From Dyella japonica DSM 16301 (lineage in GTDB: Bacteria; Pseudomonadota; Gammaproteobacteria; Xanthomonadales; Rhodanobacteraceae), in assembly GCF_001010355.1 (NCBI RefSeq), contig NZ_JPLA01000020.1, positions 63,014 through 127,013 on the forward strand: a stretch of 64,000 bases of DNA, in the 5' to 3' direction. The translations under genes were made by a program, and so were the position numbers. Below, piece by piece: positions 35,959 through 44,997 of the stretch; position 1 is the stretch's first letter; every line of letters starts with the position of its first letter. Below the pieces are notes generated by a model. It worked only from the letters and a program-made list of their open reading frames with translations. It ran no database searches and was not told the DNA's origin.

Positions 35959-36555
35959 TTACTTACGGCGTGCGGCTTTCTTGGCGACCTTGCGGACGGC
36001 CTTCTTCACGCTCGCCTTCTTGCTGGCAGTGGACCTCTTGACCGCCTTGGCGGCCTTCTTACCGGCGACCTTGCGGACCGCCTTCTTAACGGCGGCCTTC
36101 TTGGCCGTCTTTTTGATGACCTTCTTGACGGCCTTCTTGGCAGCGGACTTGCGCACTGCCTTCTTCACGGCCTTCTTGGCGACCTTCTTGGCGGCTGCCT
36201 TCTTGACCGCCTTCTTGGCGACCTTCTTGGCGGCTGCCTTCTTGACGGCCTTCTTGGCGACCTTCTTGACGGCAGCCTTCTTGACGGCCTTCTTCACGGT
36301 CTTCTTGGCAGCTGCCTTCTTGACGGCCTTCTTGACTGCCTTCTTGGCGGTCTTCTTGCCGGCAGCCTTCTTCACAGCCTTCTTTGCAGCAGCCTTCTTG
36401 GCCGGAGCAGCCTTCTTGGCCGCGGCCACCTTCTTCTTGGCGCGAGCCTTCTTGGGCTTGGCTGCCGGGGTCACTTCGACCACGGGAACCTCGACCGGCG
36501 CGTCTACGACCTGGGCGGTTACTTCTTTCACATCAAACTCGGTATCGATGGACAT
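35959..36555 (-). CDS. histone H1-like lysine/alanine-rich DNA-binding protein
   Basis: 198 residues. A short acidic N-terminus (MSIDTEFDVKEVTAQVVDAP) is followed by about 160 residues of AKKAVKKAA-type repeats made almost only of Lys, Ala, Val and Arg. This matches the bacterial H1-like proteins (BpH1, AlgP and Hc1 group), which condense DNA. The internal repeats make its length likely to vary between strains. It lies between the two halves of the class II ribonucleotide reductase on the same strand. Confidence 0.92.
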   Translation of the reverse strand: MSIDTEFDVKEVTAQVVDAPVEVPVVEVTPAAKPKKARAKKKVAAAKKAAPAKKAAAKKAVKKAAGKKTAKKAVKKAVKKAAAKKTVKKAVKKAAVKKVAKKAVKKAAAKKVAKKAVKKAAAKKVAKKAVKKAVRKSAAKKAVKKVIKKTAKKAAVKKAVRKVAGKKAAKAVKRSTASKKASVKKAVRKVAKKAARRK

Positions 36556-36670
36556 GCGTGTTATCCCCTCCGACGTGGATTCTGGACTTTATGTTGAGCC
36601 TTGCCGCAAGGACACTACGGTATTGCTCTTGGCAGTGGGCTGACACCCGAGATCAGGTATCGCGGATAGT

Positions 36671-38818
36671 TTAGAACTTTCCGTAATACCCTTCCTTCAA
36701 GGCATCGAACAAATTGGCGGCGGTATGCATTTCGCCGTCGTATTCCACTTCTTCGTTGCCTTTCAGTTCGACAACACTACCGTCCTCCAATTCGAAGCGG
36801 TAGAGGGTGCTCTCAAGGTCGGCTTCTTTGACGAGCACACCCTGGAACGCCGCGGGGTTGAAACGGAACGTGGTGCATCCCTTCAAACCCTGCTTATACG
36901 CGTAAAAATAGATGTCTTTGAAATCTTCGTACGGGTAGTCGGTGGGGACGTTCGCCGTCTTGGAGATGGACGAATCCACCCACAGCTGCGCCGCCGCCTG
37001 GATGTCGACATGCTCCTTGGGCGAGATGTCGTCGGCCGAAACGAAGTATTCGGGCAGCTTGGACTTGGCGTCGTCCGAGTAGGGCAAGGCGTCGGCATTG
37101 ATCAGCGCGCGGTAGGCCAGCAGCTCGTAGCTGAAGACTTCAACCTTCTCTTTGGTCTTGCGGCCTTCGCGGATCACGTTGCGCGAGTAGTGGTGCGCAA
37201 AGCTCGGCTCGATGCCGTTGCTGGCGTTGTTGGCCAGCGACAGCGAGATGGTGCCGGTGGGCGCGATCGAGCTGTGGTGGGTGAAGCGCGCGCCGGTTTC
37301 GGCGAGCTCGGCCACCAGGTTGGGCGCGACGCTGGCGATGCGCTGCATGTAGCGGCTGTACTTGGCGTGCAGCACGCGGCCGGGGATGGAGTCGCCGACC
37401 TTGTAGCCGTCGGTGGCCATTTCCGGACGCTTGCGCAGCATCTCGCCGGTGACGGTGTAGTCACGGGTGAGCACGGGTGCCGGGCCCTTTTCCTTGGCCA
37501 GGTCCAGCGCCACTTCCCAGCCGGCGACGGCCATCTCGCGGGAGACTTCTTCGGTGAAGGCGACCGACTCGGAGGTGCCGTAGCGCATCTTGAGCATGGT
37601 CAGCGTGGTGCCCAGGCCGAGGAAGCCCATGCCGTGGCGACGCTTGGAGAGGATCTCGTGGCGCTGCTGTTCCAGCGGCAGGCCGTTGATCTCCACTACG
37701 TTGTCGAGCATGCGGGTGAAGATCTTCACCACTTCGCGGTATTCGTCCCAGTCGAAGCGGGCCTTGGGGCCGAACGGGTCGCGCACGAAGGTGGTGAGGT
37801 TCACCGAGCCCAGCAGGCACGAGCCGTACGGCGGCAGCGGCTGCTCGCCACAGGGGTTGGTGGCGCGGATGTGCTCGCACCACCAGTTGTTGTTCATCTC
37901 GTTGACCTTGTCGATCAGGATGAAACCCGGCTCGGCAAAGTCATAGGTGGACACCATGATCATGTCCCACAGGTGGCGCGCACGAATGTGCCCGTACACC
38001 TTGCAGGCCACCAGGCCGTCGTCGCGGCCCACGTAGTTCTCGTGGGTGGGCCATTCGCGCCAGACGATCTTCTCGGCGTCGGTGAGGTCGACCTCGTCCT
38101 TTTCCTTGACGTGCACCGGGAAGACGAGCGGCCAGTCCTGGTCGTGCTCCACCGCCTGCATGAAGCCGTCGGTGATCAGCAGCGAGAGGTTGAACTGGCG
38201 CAGGCGGCCGTCTTCGCGCTTGGCGCGGATGAATTCCTTGACGTCCGGATGACTGACGTCGAACGTGCCCATCTGCGCGCCACGACGGCCACCGGCCGAG
38301 GACACGGTGAAGCACATCTTGTCGTAGATATCCATGAAGGACAGCGGGCCGGAGGTGTACGCACCGGCGCCGGACACATACGCGCCGCGCGGACGCAGCG
38401 TGGAGAACTCGTAGCCGATGCCGCAGCCGGCCTTCAGCGTGAGACCGGCCTCGTGCACCTTCTCCAGGATGTCGTCCATGGAGTCGCGGATGGTGCCGGA
38501 CACGGTGCAGTTGATGGTCGAGGTGGCGGGCTTGTGTTCCAGCGCGCCGGCATTGGAGGTGATGCGACCAGCGGGGATCGCGCCACGGCGCAGCGCCCAC
38601 AGGAAGCGTTCGAACCAGTGTTCGCGCAGCTCCGGCGTGGCTTCCACGTCGGACAGGGCGCGGGCAACGCGCTGGTAGGTTTCGTCCACGCTGCCATCGA
38701 CCGGCGCGCCGGACTTCGCCTTCAGGCGGTACTTCTTGTCCCAGATATCGTAGGACGCAGGCTGCAGCGGGATGGCGGCGGTATCGCGGGTTACGGCTGG
38801 TGCACGCGCGGTGCTCAT
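36671..38818 (-). CDS. nrdJ: adenosylcobalamin-dependent ribonucleotide reductase, catalytic part
   Basis: 715 residues from ATG at 38816-38818 with AGGAAG before it; a longer frame adds 10 codons. Motifs: NAGALEHKPATSTINCTVS with the first redox Cys, CGIGYEFSTLRPRGA, the active-site loop ATNPCGEQPLPPYGSCLLGS with the thiyl Cys, and SSIAPTGTISL. It lacks the Cys-rich tail, which is supplied by the separate nrdJb. It makes deoxyribonucleotides with or without oxygen using B12. Upstream lie two NrdR-type boxes. No cobalamin riboswitch was seen. Confidence 0.95.
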   Translation of the reverse strand: MSTARAPAVTRDTAAIPLQPASYDIWDKKYRLKAKSGAPVDGSVDETYQRVARALSDVEATPELREHWFERFLWALRRGAIPAGRITSNAGALEHKPATSTINCTVSGTIRDSMDDILEKVHEAGLTLKAGCGIGYEFSTLRPRGAYVSGAGAYTSGPLSFMDIYDKMCFTVSSAGGRRGAQMGTFDVSHPDVKEFIRAKREDGRLRQFNLSLLITDGFMQAVEHDQDWPLVFPVHVKEKDEVDLTDAEKIVWREWPTHENYVGRDDGLVACKVYGHIRARHLWDMIMVSTYDFAEPGFILIDKVNEMNNNWWCEHIRATNPCGEQPLPPYGSCLLGSVNLTTFVRDPFGPKARFDWDEYREVVKIFTRMLDNVVEINGLPLEQQRHEILSKRRHGMGFLGLGTTLTMLKMRYGTSESVAFTEEVSREMAVAGWEVALDLAKEKGPAPVLTRDYTVTGEMLRKRPEMATDGYKVGDSIPGRVLHAKYSRYMQRIASVAPNLVAELAETGARFTHHSSIAPTGTISLSLANNASNGIEPSFAHHYSRNVIREGRKTKEKVEVFSYELLAYRALINADALPYSDDAKSKLPEYFVSADDISPKEHVDIQAAAQLWVDSSISKTANVPTDYPYEDFKDIYFYAYKQGLKGCTTFRFNPAAFQGVLVKEADLESTLYRFELEDGSVVELKGNEEVEYDGEMHTAANLFDALKEGYYGKF

Positions 38819-38987
38819 CGGCTTCCTGACCTCTCGGTGTGGCCTCACGGCCCCGTGTTGGCGTTTGTTCTATTCGGCTAAGCCGCTCGTATCGGGTCGC
38901 GCCTGAAAAGCAAAAGCCGCGCGTAGTGCCCGATCCTTGCGTTCCCTGCCCGACCCTTCGGCAACTCCCCCCTGAGAGTGCCCTGTG

Positions 38988-39036
38988 ACACCAGCTCTTG
39001 GGTTTAGGCCCAGCCTAGTCACACAAGATGTTGTGG
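38988..39036 (-). promoter_or_regulatory. paired NrdR boxes upstream of nrdJ
   Basis: Box 1 at 39021-39036 is ACACAAGATGTTGTGG, close to the NrdR consensus ACACwATATwGTGT-like palindrome. Box 2 at 38988-39003 is ACACCAGCTCTTGGGT, more degenerate. Their start-to-start distance is 33 bases, near the three helical turns usual for NrdR pairs. The dyad TAGGC-CCA-GCCTA lies between them. The pair is about 170-220 bases upstream of the nrdJ start. Confidence 0.7.
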
Positions 39037-39166
39037 TCGCGAACGAGGGAAAGTTACCGCTGCCCTTTCGCCTTGTAAAGTAAATTCGTCAATACCAAAG
39101 GGTGGAACCGCCGACGCCGCGCCGAGTCGAATGACCAACGATTCGACCCACGCACAAGGAGTCCCC

Positions 39167-40537
39167 ATGTTTCCTCGTTTCATCCGCCGAATGGCCGCCG
39201 CGGTTTTGGTATTGATTGCCGCGACACCCTTCGCCAGTCACGCCGCGCTTCCCGTGTCGATCGATGGACAACCGCTGCCTTCGCTGGCGCCGATGCTGCA
39301 GAAGGTGACGCCGGCGGTGGTGAACATTTCCACCAAGACGCGGGTGCAGGTGCGCGATCCGTTCTTTGATGATCCGGTGTTCCGTCAGTTCTTCGGCCTG
39401 CAGGGTTCGCCGCGTTCGCGGGTGGAGCAGAGCCTGGGCTCGGGCGTGATCGTGGATGCGGCCAAGGGCTACATCCTCACCAACAACCATGTGGTGGGCG
39501 GCGCCGACGACATCACGGTGACGCTGCAGGATGGCCGCGACTTCAAGGGCAAGCTGGTGGGCACCGATCCGGACACCGACGTAGCCGTGGTGCAGATCCA
39601 GGGCACCAACCTGCAGGCGCTGCCGCTGGCCGATTCCGCGCAGCTGCGGGTGGGTGACTTTGTGGTGGCCGTCGGCGATCCATTTGGCCTGGGGCAGACG
39701 GTGACCTCGGGCATCGTGTCGGCGCTGGGCCGCTCGGGCCTGGGCGGTACGGGCTACCAGAACTTCATCCAGACCGATGCCTCGATCAACCCGGGCAATT
39801 CCGGTGGCGCACTGGTGAACCTGCGCGGCGAGCTGGTCGGCATCAACACCATGATCTTCTCGCCGTCGGGCGGCAATGTGGGCATCGGCTTTGCCATTCC
39901 CACCAATCTCAGCACGGAGGTGATGAAGCAGCTGATTGCCACCGGCAAGGTCAACCGCGGCAACCTGGGCGTGGAGACGCAGGACATCACCCCGCGCATC
40001 GCCAAGGTGCTGGGGCTGAAGGACAGCAACGGCGCGGTGGTGACGCGCGTCAACTCGGGCTCGGCGGCGGATAGTGCGGATATCCAGGTGGGCGATGTCA
40101 TCACCGCCCTCAACGGCAAGCCGCTGCGCAACGCACAGGACCTGCGCAATGCCGAAGGCCTGCTGCCGCTGGGCAGCACGGTGACGCTCGCGGTGCAGCG
40201 CAATGGCGCCGTGCGCAACGTCAGCGCCAAGCTGGTGCCGGAGAAACTGGCCACGGTGGATGGCGCCAAGCTCGATGCGCGGCTGGCCGGGGTGACCTTC
40301 AGCGAGCTCCCGCAGAACCTGCGCTCGCAAGGCCTGGGCGGTGTGGCCGTGAGCAGCGTACGTGCCGGCAGCCGCGCGGCACAGGCCGGACTGCAGGCAA
40401 ACGACATGGTGATCGGCATCGGCAACCTGCGCATCCCCGACCTGCGCACGCTGCAGCAACTGGCCGGGGTGAATCCGCGCCAGCTGGTGCTGGTGGTGTC
40501 TGGCGATGATGGCGTGCGCTACGTCGACATCCGCTGA
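39167..40537 (+). CDS. periplasmic Do-like serine protease (DegP/DegQ family)
   Basis: 456 residues from ATG at 39167-39169 with AAGGA before it. The signal peptide ends at about SHAA. The trypsin-like domain has catalytic His in ILTNNHVVGGADD, Asp in DPDTDVAVVQI and Ser in NPGNSGGALVN. Two PDZ domains follow (GNLGVETQDITPRIAKVLGL and VTFSELPQNLRSQGLGG regions). The size and short Q-linker suit DegQ more than DegP. It degrades or refolds damaged periplasmic proteins. Confidence 0.94.
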   Translation: MFPRFIRRMAAAVLVLIAATPFASHAALPVSIDGQPLPSLAPMLQKVTPAVVNISTKTRVQVRDPFFDDPVFRQFFGLQGSPRSRVEQSLGSGVIVDAAKGYILTNNHVVGGADDITVTLQDGRDFKGKLVGTDPDTDVAVVQIQGTNLQALPLADSAQLRVGDFVVAVGDPFGLGQTVTSGIVSALGRSGLGGTGYQNFIQTDASINPGNSGGALVNLRGELVGINTMIFSPSGGNVGIGFAIPTNLSTEVMKQLIATGKVNRGNLGVETQDITPRIAKVLGLKDSNGAVVTRVNSGSAADSADIQVGDVITALNGKPLRNAQDLRNAEGLLPLGSTVTLAVQRNGAVRNVSAKLVPEKLATVDGAKLDARLAGVTFSELPQNLRSQGLGGVAVSSVRAGSRAAQAGLQANDMVIGIGNLRIPDLRTLQQLAGVNPRQLVLVVSGDDGVRYVDIR

Positions 40538-40795
40538 TGTCATGGCCGTCGCGACGAGGCGGCTCATGTCGCAATGGAGCTGCGACAGACCGCTTTGTCG
40601 TGACATGCGGGAACGGGGGATAAACGCGACGGACGATGCGTGTCCTTCGTCGCGTTTTTCCACGATGCAAGGGCAGGAATTCGCTTGCGGTTTGCCCGCA
40701 GGCTGGCTGAAATAGCCGAGTTACACCTTTCTTGCACGCACGCCCAGCTCAGGCGGCCTGCGAACCATCATCATCATTCGAGGTTCCCCACCGCC

Positions 40796-41977
40796 ATGTC
40801 ACGACGCATTTCCCGCCTGCTCATCGTCGCGATGCTTACCGCATTCGCAACCACCGGCGCCCTCGCGGCCGCCAAGACCACCAAGACCACCAAGAAGCCG
40901 ACCACCCCGACCGCACCGGCACTGGTGTGGCGCGGCGACTACGCCACCGCCCGTGGCGTGGTGGAAGACGTGAGCAAGGCCTGGGAAAAGAGCGGCAAGG
41001 GCCGCATCGAGATCCAGCCGTTCAACACCGCCTCGGGCCTGGACGCCGTGGCCCACGGCCTGGCCGACATCGCCGGCAGCGCGCGCAACAGCGCCGGCGG
41101 CAACGAGACCGACCTGGTGTTCACGCCGGTCGCGTTTGACGCGCTGGTGATGATCACCCATCCGTCCAACGGCACGGGCAACCTCACCGTCAAGCAGCTG
41201 CACGACATCTACTTCGGCAAGATCACCAATTGGAAGGACGTCGGCGGCAAGGACGCGCCGATCAACCTGTATGCCGTGGCCAGCCCGGGTGACGGCGTGG
41301 AATACAGCCTGCGTCGCCTGATCTTCGGTCGCGGCAACCAGCCGGTGGCCGCTCCGCGCCTGTACGTCAACACGGCCAAGCTGGAAGAAGCCGTGACGCT
41401 CGATCCGAACGCACTGGGCGTGACCACCCTGTCGGGCGTGGCCAGCAACAGCAAGGTGAAGATGGTCAGCGTCGATGGCGTGCGTCCGAGCCTGTCCACC
41501 GTCACCGATGGCAGCTACGTGCTGTACACCCCGCTGTACCTGGTGACCAACAAGGAAAGCCCGAAGGCCGCGCAGATCACCGCCTTCATGGAATTCCTGC
41601 ACACCGACGAAGTGCGCTCGCTGGCACGCTCGCACCAGCTGGTGCCGTACACCGATGCACCGCAGCTGGCCCAGAACGACAAGGCCCGCCGCGAGAAGCT
41701 GCTCGCCGAGAACGGCATCAAGATGGACGTGGTGGCCGATCCGATCCCGACGGCAACGCCGGTGACCGCGCCGAGCGCACCGACGGCTGCTGCCGAAGCG
41801 TCCCCGGCGGCTGAAAAGGCTGCGGCTTCGGGCGAGACCTACACCGTCTCCAAGGGCGACACGCTCGGCCTGATCGCCAAGAAGTACTCGGTGACGACCG
41901 CGCAGTTGAAGAAGTGGAACAACCTGTCCAGCGACAACGTGAAGATCGATCAGGTGCTGAAGGTCAGCGGCAACTGA
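40796..41977 (+). CDS. PstS-like substrate-binding protein fused to LysM
   Basis: 393 residues from ATG at 40796-40798. A signal peptide (LIVAMLTAFATTGALAA) precedes a Thr/Lys-rich stretch. A PBP-like domain of the phosphate type follows (about 45-310): GDYATARGVVEDVSKAWEK, ADIAGSARNS, FDALVMITHPSNGTGNLTVK and DIYFGKITNWKDVGG. A Pro/Ala/Thr linker (about 315-345) leads to a C-terminal LysM domain (YTVSKGDTLGLIAKKYSVT, LKKWNNL). PstS proteins usually lack LysM. The fusion suggests a wall-anchored phosphate or other anion binder. No pst transporter lies nearby. Confidence 0.85.
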   Translation: MSRRISRLLIVAMLTAFATTGALAAAKTTKTTKKPTTPTAPALVWRGDYATARGVVEDVSKAWEKSGKGRIEIQPFNTASGLDAVAHGLADIAGSARNSAGGNETDLVFTPVAFDALVMITHPSNGTGNLTVKQLHDIYFGKITNWKDVGGKDAPINLYAVASPGDGVEYSLRRLIFGRGNQPVAAPRLYVNTAKLEEAVTLDPNALGVTTLSGVASNSKVKMVSVDGVRPSLSTVTDGSYVLYTPLYLVTNKESPKAAQITAFMEFLHTDEVRSLARSHQLVPYTDAPQLAQNDKARREKLLAENGIKMDVVADPIPTATPVTAPSAPTAAAEASPAAEKAAASGETYTVSKGDTLGLIAKKYSVTTAQLKKWNNLSSDNVKIDQVLKVSGN

Positions 41978-41988
41978 TCGCAACGCAC

Positions 41989-42681
41989 GTGCGCATCCGC
42001 GCCCTGACGCTCGACCTGGACGACACCTTGTGGCCGGTACTGCCGGCCCTGGAGCGTGCGGACCGCGATCTGGATGCGTACCTGCGCCAGCACTACCCCA
42101 ACGTCGCGCGCGCCTGGCCCATCCCGGCCATGCGCGCGCTGCGTGCCGAGGTCGCCGCCGAGCGCACCGACCTCGCCCATGACTTCACCGCGCAACGCCA
42201 CATCACCATGCAGCGGGCCTTCAACGCCTGCGGCATCGACGAGGCACCGCTGGAAACGTTGTGGGAGGTCTATTTCTCCGCGCGCAACAGCGTCGAGCTC
42301 TATCCCGACAGCCTGCCCGCCCTCCAGCGCCTCGCTGGACGCTGGCCGGTCGTGAGTCTCACCAACGGCAATGCCGATCTCGACCGCATCGGCATCCGCG
42401 AACACTTCGCGCACCACATCTGCGCCCGCGACACTGGCATCGCCAAACCCGATCCGCGCATCTTCGTTGCCGCCGCCGAACATCTCGGGCTGCGGCCTGA
42501 GGAAATCCTCCACGTTGGCGATGATCCCGAGCTCGATGTCGTCGGCGCCCGCGACGCGGGCCTGCGCACCGCCTGGATCAACCGCCACGGCCATCCCTGG
42601 CCCGGCCTGCTCGGCACCGCCCCCGACCTCGACCTGCGCGATATGAGTGCGCTGGTGGATTGGTTGGAGGCGCAGGGCTGA
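41989..42681 (+). CDS. HAD-superfamily hydrolase
   Basis: 230 residues with GTG start at 41989-41991, 11 bases after the previous stop. HAD motifs: I LTLDLDDTLWP, II VVSLTNGN, III AKPDPRIF and IV HVGDDPELDVVGARDAG. The helical cap is of type C1. It resembles YjjG/GS1-like and flavin-phosphate phosphatases; the physiological substrate is not set. The last five codons and the stop are repeated 317 bases downstream as part of a duplicated REP block. Confidence 0.88.
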   Translation: MRIRALTLDLDDTLWPVLPALERADRDLDAYLRQHYPNVARAWPIPAMRALRAEVAAERTDLAHDFTAQRHITMQRAFNACGIDEAPLETLWEVYFSARNSVELYPDSLPALQRLAGRWPVVSLTNGNADLDRIGIREHFAHHICARDTGIAKPDPRIFVAAAEHLGLRPEEILHVGDDPELDVVGARDAGLRTAWINRHGHPWPGLLGTAPDLDLRDMSALVDWLEAQG

Positions 42682-43273
42682 TAGCAAGGCCTCGCAGTTC
42701 CTGCCTCGCCCCACACCTGTAGGAGCGCACCCTGTGCGCGACCCACCTACAAAGCGATACACCCCAACGCCGCGGTCGCGCACAAGGTGCGCTCCTACAA
42801 GGGAGCACACGCCCCTGCGCCGATCGCCGTTTTTCTGTGGGAGCGCACCCTGTGCGCGACAAACCTACGAAGCAGCACACCCCAGCGTGGCAGTCGCGCA
42901 CAGGGTGCGCTCCCACAGATAAGCCCCCCGCCACTCGGGCTGCCTGGGATCCACCCCAAATACCGTCTCGCCCTCGCCCCAAAGAGGCGCAGGGCTGATA
43001 GCCCCACTGTAGGAGCGCACCCTGTGCGCGACCAACCTACAAAGCGATACACCCCAACGCCGCGGTCGCGCACAAGGTGCGCTCCTACAAGGGAGCACAC
43101 ACCCCTGTGCCGATCGCCGTTTTTCTGTGGGAGCGCACCCTGTGCGCGACAAACCTACGGAGCGGTACACCCACGCGTGGCAGTCGCGCACAGGGTGCGC
43201 TCCCACAGACAAGCGCGCCGCCACGCGGGCTGCCAGTGATCCACCCCAAATACCGTCTCGCCCCCGCCCCCAA
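42667..43273. repeat. tandemly duplicated REP block (two units of about 290-317 bp)
   Basis: Unit 1 is 42667-42983 and unit 2 starts at 42984. Both begin with GAGGCGCAGGGCTGATAG, which in unit 1 is the 3-prime end of the HAD gene. Each then carries two REP pairs: TGTAGGAGCGCACCCTGTGC with its inverted arm (42718 and 43008 onward) and TGTGGGAGCGCACCCTGTGC with its inverted arm (42836 and 43126 onward). Offsets of 290 are exact for the REPs. Unit 2 lacks about 27 bases after the stop. The region between 42682 and 43338 has no gene. Confidence 0.9.
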
Positions 43274-43338
43274 AAGCGCGCATCATTCACCATCACCAAA
43301 AGCCCACCGCGCCCGCATAGCGCCGCGCAAGGAATTCC

Positions 43339-44718
<1,380 letters not shown>

Positions 44719-44742
44719 GTCGTTACCGATATCCGCATGAAG

Positions 44743-44769
44743 AAGGCGACGCAATGCGTCGCCTTTTTT
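44743..44769 (+). terminator. rho-independent terminator after the M17 peptidase gene
   Basis: AAGGCGACGC-AAT-GCGTCGCCTT is a perfect 10-bp stem with a 3-base loop, directly followed by TTTTG, 24 bases after the stop codon. Confidence 0.93.
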
Positions 44770-44782
44770 GTGCCCGATACCC

Positions 44783-44914
44783 CTGTGGGAGCGCACCCTG
44801 TGCGCGACAGCGGCAGTGATGTTGCCTGTGGGAGCGGTCATCGCCCCGCAAAAATCCTGGAATGAGAGACCGATGGTGCGCCGCGTCGCGCACAGGGTGC
44901 GCTCCCACAGGGGG
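44783..44914. repeat. REP pair with internal third arm
   Basis: The forward arm CTGTGGGAGCGCACCCTGTG begins at 44783 and the inverted arm CACAGGGTGCGCTCCCACAG ends near 44911. Between them a third copy, TGTGGGAGCGGTCATCGCCC at about 44827, differs after GGAGCG and may be another REP subtype. It lies between the terminator and the M1 peptidase gene. Confidence 0.85.
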
Positions 44915-44997
44915 CTTCCGCATGGTTCGTGACCCGGCTCGGTGACATCGCTCCTATCCACTGGCATCCTCCGCCGAGCTCACTTCAAGGCCTCTCC

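Noticed and set aside
35959..36555. CRISPR-like repetitive DNA
   Set aside because: The repeats are coding (Lys/Ala units of an H1-like protein) with no regular spacers. No CRISPR array or cas gene was seen anywhere in the window.
36725..38881. 718-codon open frame opposite nrdJ
   Set aside because: It is the antisense shadow of a well-conserved enzyme, caused by GC-rich codon third positions. No domain, no ribosome site, His/Ala/Gly-biased composition.
38850..39120. Cobalamin riboswitch before nrdJ
   Set aside because: Looked for the conserved B12-box sequence and pairing pattern; none seen. NrdR-type boxes explain the conserved-looking sequence better.
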